This document shows positions 6,548 through 10,804 of a DNA stretch of 10,804 nucleotides, one piece after another (within the stretch, counting starts at the first letter, position 1; every line of letters starts with the position of its first letter). The position numbers and the translations under genes were made by a program. The DNA comes from Acetobacteraceae bacterium (GTDB taxonomy: Bacteria; Pseudomonadota; Alphaproteobacteria; Acetobacterales; Acetobacteraceae), in the NCBI GenBank assembly GCA_947462945.1, contig CANHTE010000012.1, forward strand, positions 1 to 10,804, in the 5' to 3' direction. Under the pieces are notes generated by a model. That model saw only the letters and a program-made list of their open reading frames with translations. It was not told where the DNA came from and ran no database searches.

Positions 6548-7642
6548 ATGGGCTTCAATTGTGGAATCGTGGGTCTGCCCAATGTCGGCAAATCCACCCT
6601 GTTCAATGCGCTGACGCAAACCGTGGCCGCCCAGGCCGCGAACTACCCCTTCTGCACCATCGAGCCCAATATCGGCCGCGTGGCGGTGCCTGATCCGCGG
6701 CTGGAGAAGCTCAGCGCCATCGGCAAGAGCCAGAAGACCATCCCGACCAGCCTGGAATTCGTGGATATCGCGGGCCTGGTGCGCGGCGCCTCCAAGGGCG
6801 AAGGGCTGGGCAACCAGTTCCTGGGGAACATCCGGGAGGTGGACGCCATCGTGCACGTCCTGCGCTGCTTCGAGGATGGCGATGTGACCCATGTGGATGG
6901 CAGCGTGGACCCGCTGCGCGACATGGAGACCATCGAGACCGAACTCATGCTGGCGGACCTCGACAGCCTGGAAAAGCGCCTCCCCGCCCTCCAGAAGAAG
7001 GCGCGCGGCAATGACAAGGAAGCGGCCGCCCAACTCGCGCTGGTGGAGGCGCTGCTGCCGGCACTGCAGGCCGGCCGCGCCGCCCGCACCGCCATCCCCA
7101 AGGGCGAGGAGGAGGCCGCCAAGCGCCTCGGCCTCATGACCACCAAGCCCGTTCTCTATGTCTGCAATGTGGATGAGGCCGCCGCCGCCAGCGGCAACGC
7201 CCATAGCCAGCGCGTGATGGAATTCGCGGCCGCCCACAAGGCCAGCGCCGTCGTCGTCTCCGCCGCCATCGAGGCCGAGATCGCGCAGATGGCCGAGGCC
7301 GATCGCGGCGAGTTCCTGGAGACGCTGGGCCTGGCCGATAGCGGGCTGGACCGTGTGATCCGCGCCGGCCATGACCTGCTGGGCCTGATCACCTATTTCA
7401 CCGTGGGCCCCAAGGAAACTCGGGCCTGGACCATCATCCGCGGCATGACGGCCCCGCAGGCCGCCGGCGTGATCCATGGCGATTTCGAGCGCGGCTTCAT
7501 CGCGGCCGAGACCATTGGCTATGACGACTACATCGCCCTCAGCGGTGAAAAAGGGGCCAAGGAAGCGGGCAAGATGAACGTCGAGGGCAAGACCTACATC
7601 GTGCGCGATGGCGATGTGATGCTGTTTCGGTTCAATGTCTGA
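6548..7642 (+). CDS. ychF: Redox-regulated ATPase YchF (OLA1 family)
   Basis: 364 residues, against 363 in E. coli. The P-loop GLPNVGKST occupies residues 9-17. Switch II is FVDIAGLVRGASKGEGLGNQF (71-91), where the Ras glutamine position is hydrophobic, as is typical of YchF. The nucleotide-specificity motif is NVDE (207-210) instead of NKxD, the known reason these proteins prefer ATP over GTP. Residues about 140-195 form the helical insertion, and the last 85 residues are the TGS domain (TYFTVGPKETRAW to DGDVMLFRFNV). The family binds ribosomes and is implicated in stress responses and leaderless-mRNA translation. ATG 6548 is chosen because MGFNCGIVGLPNVGKST matches the invariant N-terminus; the longer in-frame extension upstream lies over the preceding gene. 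Spacing of 28 bases places it last in the rplY-pth-unknown-ychF block. Confidence 0.98.
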   Translation: MGFNCGIVGLPNVGKSTLFNALTQTVAAQAANYPFCTIEPNIGRVAVPDPRLEKLSAIGKSQKTIPTSLEFVDIAGLVRGASKGEGLGNQFLGNIREVDAIVHVLRCFEDGDVTHVDGSVDPLRDMETIETELMLADLDSLEKRLPALQKKARGNDKEAAAQLALVEALLPALQAGRAARTAIPKGEEEAAKRLGLMTTKPVLYVCNVDEAAAASGNAHSQRVMEFAAAHKASAVVVSAAIEAEIAQMAEADRGEFLETLGLADSGLDRVIRAGHDLLGLITYFTVGPKETRAWTIIRGMTAPQAAGVIHGDFERGFIAAETIGYDDYIALSGEKGAKEAGKMNVEGKTYIVRDGDVMLFRFNV

Positions 7643-7650
7643 AGGCTGAG

Positions 7651-7668
7651 GGCAAGGGACCTCTTGCC
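7651..7668. terminator. Candidate bidirectional terminator between ychF and the AraC gene
   Basis: GGCAAG (7651-7656), loop GGACCT, CTTGCC (7663-7668) form a perfect 6-bp stem, extendable by G-U pairs. It starts 8 bases after the ychF stop and touches the stop codon of the convergent AraC-family gene at 7668-7670. There is no T-run on either strand, so strength is doubtful. It is the only hairpin I see in this 25-base gap. Confidence 0.4.
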
Positions 7669-8693
7669 TACCGGGCGCGCAGATAGCCGCTCAAGGTCGC
7701 GGCTTCTGCCTGCATCACGGCCGTCAGACCCGTGCCGGGGGCGCAGCCGGCGCGGGCAGCCAGGCGCAAATCCGAGGGTGTGCTGCCGAATTCGCGCCGG
7801 AAGGCCCGGCTGAAGGCCGAGGGGTCGTAGAAGCCCGTCGCCTCCGCAATGGCCGCGATGGAGCGCGCATCCGCCCCGTCGCACAGCGCGCCATGGGCCG
7901 CCAGCAGCCGCAGGCGCTGGATATAGCGCACCACCCCGCCCTCGCCTTCCAGCAGGCGATACAACTGGCTGCGCGACATGCCGACCTCCCGGCACAGGGC
8001 AGCGGCATTCAACGTCGCCCGGTGCATGTGGCGGCGGATGGCCATGCGGATTTGCTCCATCCGGGTCAGGTCCGTCTGGGCCTGGGCCGCTTCGGGGCAA
8101 GGGTCGGCCGGGTCCAGGCAGGCTTGCAGCATGGCCTGGATGGCCGGTTGCAGGCGCGACAACTCATCAGGCGCCAGCTTGGGGATGGAGCGCGCCAGCA
8201 ACTTCAGATAATCGGCCAGCAATTTTCCCTGGGGGGCGGCCAGCGGCAGGCCGCGGGCACGGTCGAGAATGGGTGCGAGCGGGCCAAAATGGTCGCGAGG
8301 CAGATAGAGCTGCAAACGCTCATCCGCGTCGCGCTCGCTCTCAAGGGTTTCGCCCAGGGAAATGACGAAGGGCGTATGGGCGGGAATGATCCGCGCCCGC
8401 CCGCCGCAGATGAGCCGCGTCTCTCCCCGGCCGATGATCACATTCCAGTGATCTACGGGATCACGGCGCAGATTCTGCCCAGCTCGGACCACGCGAATGC
8501 GCGGTGCGCTCACCCGGCTGAGGGCCAAATGCCCCAGGTGCCATATCCGCGCCTCCGCCCGAAAGCCGTCCCGCTCAGAAGCTGGCCCGGGCAGCACGTC
8601 AAAAACCGGATGAAACCAACCGAGCCACGCCGCGAATTGCTCACGCGGTGGCAAATCGAGCGTCGAGAAGCCATGGCCATTGGGTGGCGTCAC
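7668..8693 (-). CDS. AraC-family transcriptional regulator (AraC_binding_2-like N-terminus)
   Basis: 341 residues. The N-terminal part (about residues 9-190) resembles the AraC_binding_2 sensor type, with FSTLDLPPREQFAAW near the start and DHWNVIIGRGE around residue 85. The C-terminal 120 residues are the AraC DNA-binding domain: a first helix-turn-helix at about 227-248 (LNAAALCREVGMSRSQLYRLL) and a second at about 278-300, with the family signature IAEATGFYDPSAFSRAFRREFGSTPSDLR. It probably activates or represses a nearby or distant operon in response to an unknown ligand. The start is GTG at 8693-8691; the next methionine codon in frame is far inside, and no good Shine-Dalgarno precedes the GTG. 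The gene lies downstream of the RND pump in the same orientation with an 88-base gap, so it may be a second cistron or have its own promoter. Control of the pump is possible but not shown. Confidence 0.92.
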   Translation of the reverse strand: MTPPNGHGFSTLDLPPREQFAAWLGWFHPVFDVLPGPASERDGFRAEARIWHLGHLALSRVSAPRIRVVRAGQNLRRDPVDHWNVIIGRGETRLICGGRARIIPAHTPFVISLGETLESERDADERLQLYLPRDHFGPLAPILDRARGLPLAAPQGKLLADYLKLLARSIPKLAPDELSRLQPAIQAMLQACLDPADPCPEAAQAQTDLTRMEQIRMAIRRHMHRATLNAAALCREVGMSRSQLYRLLEGEGGVVRYIQRLRLLAAHGALCDGADARSIAAIAEATGFYDPSAFSRAFRREFGSTPSDLRLAARAGCAPGTGLTAVMQAEAATLSGYLRAR

Positions 8694-8781
8694 ATGAGGG
8701 GTCCAGCTGGAAAACGTTACGATTTCCTTAACACCGCAAGCCGGGCCATGCCATGTTTTTTGGGCGTGGGAGGGTTACGGA
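8694..8781 (-). other. Gap between RND pump and AraC-family gene
   Basis: 88 bases, richer in A/T than the surroundings, especially about 8710-8732 and the A-run at 8755-8760 (minus-strand sense). It probably carries the regulator's promoter or leader. I see no strong terminator hairpin for the pump gene. A TTGCGG on the minus strand could be a -35 element, but no well-spaced -10 follows, so I make no promoter call. Confidence 0.3.
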
Positions 8782-10804
8782 TCAATGCGCCTTGGCCAAC
8801 TCCGCCTTGCCCATGCCCAGCATCCGCTTCAGCCGTTCGCGCAGCGACTGAAAGGTCACATACAGCATGGGAATCATGAAAATGCCGATCAGGGAGGCCG
8901 CCAGCATGCCGCCGAATACGGGCAGGCCCACTGCCTGGCGGGACAGGGCCGCCGCCCCCGTCGCCGTCACCAGGGGCACCAGGCCCAGGATGAAGGCAAA
9001 GCTCGTCATCATGACCGCGCGGAAACGCATCTTGGAGCCCAGGACGGCCGCCTCGCGGATGGGCAAGCCCTTCTCACGCTGCTCCTTGGCGAATTCGATG
9101 ATGAGGATGCCGTTCTTGGCCGCCAGCGCGATCAGCACCACAAGCCCGATCTGCGCATAGACATTGAGCGGCAGCCCCGCGATCACCAGCGCCGCAAAGG
9201 AGCCCAGCCCCCCCACCGCAACCGAGAGCAGCACGGGCACGGGGATCGTCCAGCTCTCATACAAGGCCACCAGGAACAGATAGGCAAAGAGCAGCGCAAG
9301 GGCGATCAGCGCGCCCGTCTGCCCCGCCGCCTGCTTTTCCTGATAGGCGGTGCCGGTCCAGTCGAAACTATAGCCGGAGGGCAGCACCTGGGCTGAAATC
9401 TGCTCCATCGCCATCATCGCATCGCCCGAGGAAACGCCGGGCCGCCCCTGGCCATTCAGCGTCAGGCTGCGGGTGTTGTTGTAGCGCTGAATGGTTTGCG
9501 GGCCGAGGATGACCCGCACATCGGCGAAGGCGCGCAAGGGCACCATCTGCCCCCGCGAATTGCGGATTTGCAGGCGCCAGATATCGGGAATGTCGTCGCG
9601 ATCCGTGGCGACGGCCTGGATATTCACCTGCCAGGTCCGGCCGAACAGGTTGAAGTCGTTCACGTAGAAGCCGCCCAGCGAGGCCTGGAGGGTGGTGAAG
9701 ATGTCGCTGATGCGCACACCCAGCGCCTGCGCCTTGTCCCGGTCCACATCGAGATAGAGCGAAGGTGTGGTGGGCGAAAAGGTGGAAAACACGCCGGCAA
9801 GCCGCGGATCCTGGTTGGCCGCCACCATCATGCCCATCATGGCGCCGCCCAGCTGCACCGGGTCCCGCCCCTCGAAATCCTGCAGCTGATATTCGAAGCC
9901 ACCACCCGTGCCGAGGCCCAGGATGGGCGGCACGTTGAAGGCGAAGACATTGGCCACCCGGAAGCCGGCCGCGAAGCCAAAGATGGAGCGAATACCGGTG
10001 AAGACGCTGGCCTCCACCGTCTTGCGGTCCTCGAAGGGCTTCATCCGCGCCACCAGGAAGGCCGAGTTGGATTGCGCCCCGCCATCAATGAAGGAGAAGC
10101 CGATGATGGCGAGGATATTCTCGATGGCCGGGTTTTGCCGGAGGAAATCCTCCACCTGGATCGCCGCCTCACGCGTGCGCGCAACAGATGAGCCTTGCGG
10201 CAGCTGGATCTGCACGAAGAAGGCGCCCTGATCCTCCTGCGGCAGAAAGCCCTGCGGCGTGCGGCTGCCCAGCGCGAAGATTCCGTAGGCAAAAACGCCG
10301 GTGAGGATCAGCGACAGGAAAGCCACCCGCACGAGCCGCCCCACGATCCAGGCATAGCCATCCCGCACCTTGTCGATCGCGCGCAGCACATATTTGATCG
10401 GCCCGCGCTTCGGTCCCTCATGCCGCAGCACGATGGCGCATAAGGCTGGTGAAAGCGTCAGCGCATTGATCGCCGAAATGATCATGGCGACGCTGATCGT
10501 CACCGCGAATTGCTTGAACAAAACGCCAGAGACGCCGGAGATCAGGCCGATCGGCACGAAGACCGAAAGCAGCACCAGCGTGATGGCGATGATGGGGGCC
10601 GTGATTTCGCCCATCGCCTTGTTGGTGGCCTCGGCCGGCGTCAAATCCGGCTCCTCCTCCATCACGCGTTCGACATTTTCGACGACGACGATGGCATCAT
10701 CCACCACGATGCCGATGGCCAGAACCATGGCGAGCAGGGAGATGGTATTGGCCGAATAGCCGAGCGCAAAGAGCACCGCGAAGGTGCCGATCAGCGAAAC
10801 CGGC
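8782..10804 (-). CDS. RND multidrug efflux transporter, AcrB/MexB type (N-terminal part outside window)
   Basis: 673 residues to the TGA at 8784-8782. The frame continues past the window edge ([20 protein letters not shown]), so the GTG at 10776 is an internal valine. Comparison with AcrB suggests about 370 N-terminal residues are missing. Visible landmarks are the TM4 segment [18 protein letters not shown] with the proton-relay Asp pair (codons at 10696-10701), and the second periplasmic region (about residues 170-470) with [16 protein letters not shown] and [13 protein letters not shown]. The C-terminal membrane bundle follows, with ALYESWTIP, the relay lysine in [15 protein letters not shown] (codon 9115-9117) and [13 protein letters not shown]. 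All three relay residues are intact, so the pump should be functional. It would form an inner-membrane trimer driving drug/proton antiport with a periplasmic adaptor and outer-membrane channel, which are expected upstream of this gene, beyond the window. The substrate cannot be deduced. Confidence 0.96.
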   Translation of the reverse strand, partial: PVSLIGTFAVLFALGYSANTISLLAMVLAIGIVVDDAIVVVENVERVMEEEPDLTPAEATNKAMGEITAPIIAITLVLLSVFVPIGLISGVSGVLFKQFAVTISVAMIISAINALTLSPALCAIVLRHEGPKRGPIKYVLRAIDKVRDGYAWIVGRLVRVAFLSLILTGVFAYGIFALGSRTPQGFLPQEDQGAFFVQIQLPQGSSVARTREAAIQVEDFLRQNPAIENILAIIGFSFIDGGAQSNSAFLVARMKPFEDRKTVEASVFTGIRSIFGFAAGFRVANVFAFNVPPILGLGTGGGFEYQLQDFEGRDPVQLGGAMMGMMVAANQDPRLAGVFSTFSPTTPSLYLDVDRDKAQALGVRISDIFTTLQASLGGFYVNDFNLFGRTWQVNIQAVATDRDDIPDIWRLQIRNSRGQMVPLRAFADVRVILGPQTIQRYNNTRSLTLNGQGRPGVSSGDAMMAMEQISAQVLPSGYSFDWTGTAYQEKQAAGQTGALIALALLFAYLFLVALYESWTIPVPVLLSVAVGGLGSFAALVIAGLPLNVYAQIGLVVLIALAAKNGILIIEFAKEQREKGLPIREAAVLGSKMRFRAVMMTSFAFILGLVPLVTATGAAALSRQAVGLPVFGGMLAASLIGIFMIPMLYVTFQSLRERLKRMLGMGKAELAKAH

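Noticed and set aside
6530..7477. 315-codon open frame antisense to ychF
   Set aside because: ychF is certain from end to end. The antisense protein is Gly/His/Ala-rich, typical of a mirrored high-GC gene.
8741..8766. T-run on the plus strand after CCATGCCATG as a terminator
   Set aside because: The genes here run on the minus strand, and the inverted repeat next to the run is only about 4 bp, too weak for a terminator call.
7893..8879. 328-codon plus-strand frame over the AraC gene
   Set aside because: It is antisense to a clear AraC-family regulator and runs into the pump gene. Its Gln/Arg-rich composition suggests a shadow.

Overview
The window is high-GC bacterial chromosome. Protein similarity recognised by eye and the gene order (a cellulose-synthase outer-membrane gene, then L25, Pth and YchF genes) suggest an alphaproteobacterium, most likely Acetobacteraceae (Roseomonas or an acetic-acid-bacterium relative). 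The family assignment is inference; the sequence contains no rRNA to settle it. Coding density is very high, with no gene-free stretch longer than 171 bases. I see no tRNA, rRNA, CRISPR array, transposase or phage gene.

Layout. Bases 1-3744 (+) are the 3' part of bcsC, the TPR-plus-beta-barrel protein that carries bacterial cellulose through periplasm and outer membrane. Ten bases later a secreted SGNH/GDSL hydrolase follows (3755-4516), plausibly an accessory cell-surface or polysaccharide esterase in the same transcript. A 171-base gap with two small hairpins leads to a housekeeping block on the same strand: rplY (ribosomal protein L25/CTC), pth (peptidyl-tRNA hydrolase), an unrecognised Ala-rich 147-residue protein that overlaps pth by one base, and ychF (OLA1-type ATPase). 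L25, Pth and YchF all act on or near the ribosome, so the block reads as a translation-related operon. The 123 bases between rplY and pth hold the most unusual feature: two nearly identical 45-base palindromic repeats in tandem, the second ending nine bases before the pth start codon.

On the minus strand, convergent with ychF, lie an AraC-family regulator (7668-8693, GTG start) and, upstream of it, the C-terminal two thirds of an AcrB/MexB-type RND efflux pump (8782 to the window end). The regulator lies 88 bases downstream of the pump in the same orientation and may or may not control it. A small hairpin between ychF and the regulator is a candidate shared terminator.

Most of the window is ordinary, recognisable core or accessory gene content. 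I do not see a convincing new multi-gene system. The observations most worth checking are the tandem palindromes at the pth leader, the unknown protein in the pth-ychF operon, the cellulose-linked SGNH hydrolase, and a patch of unusual codon use inside bcsC.
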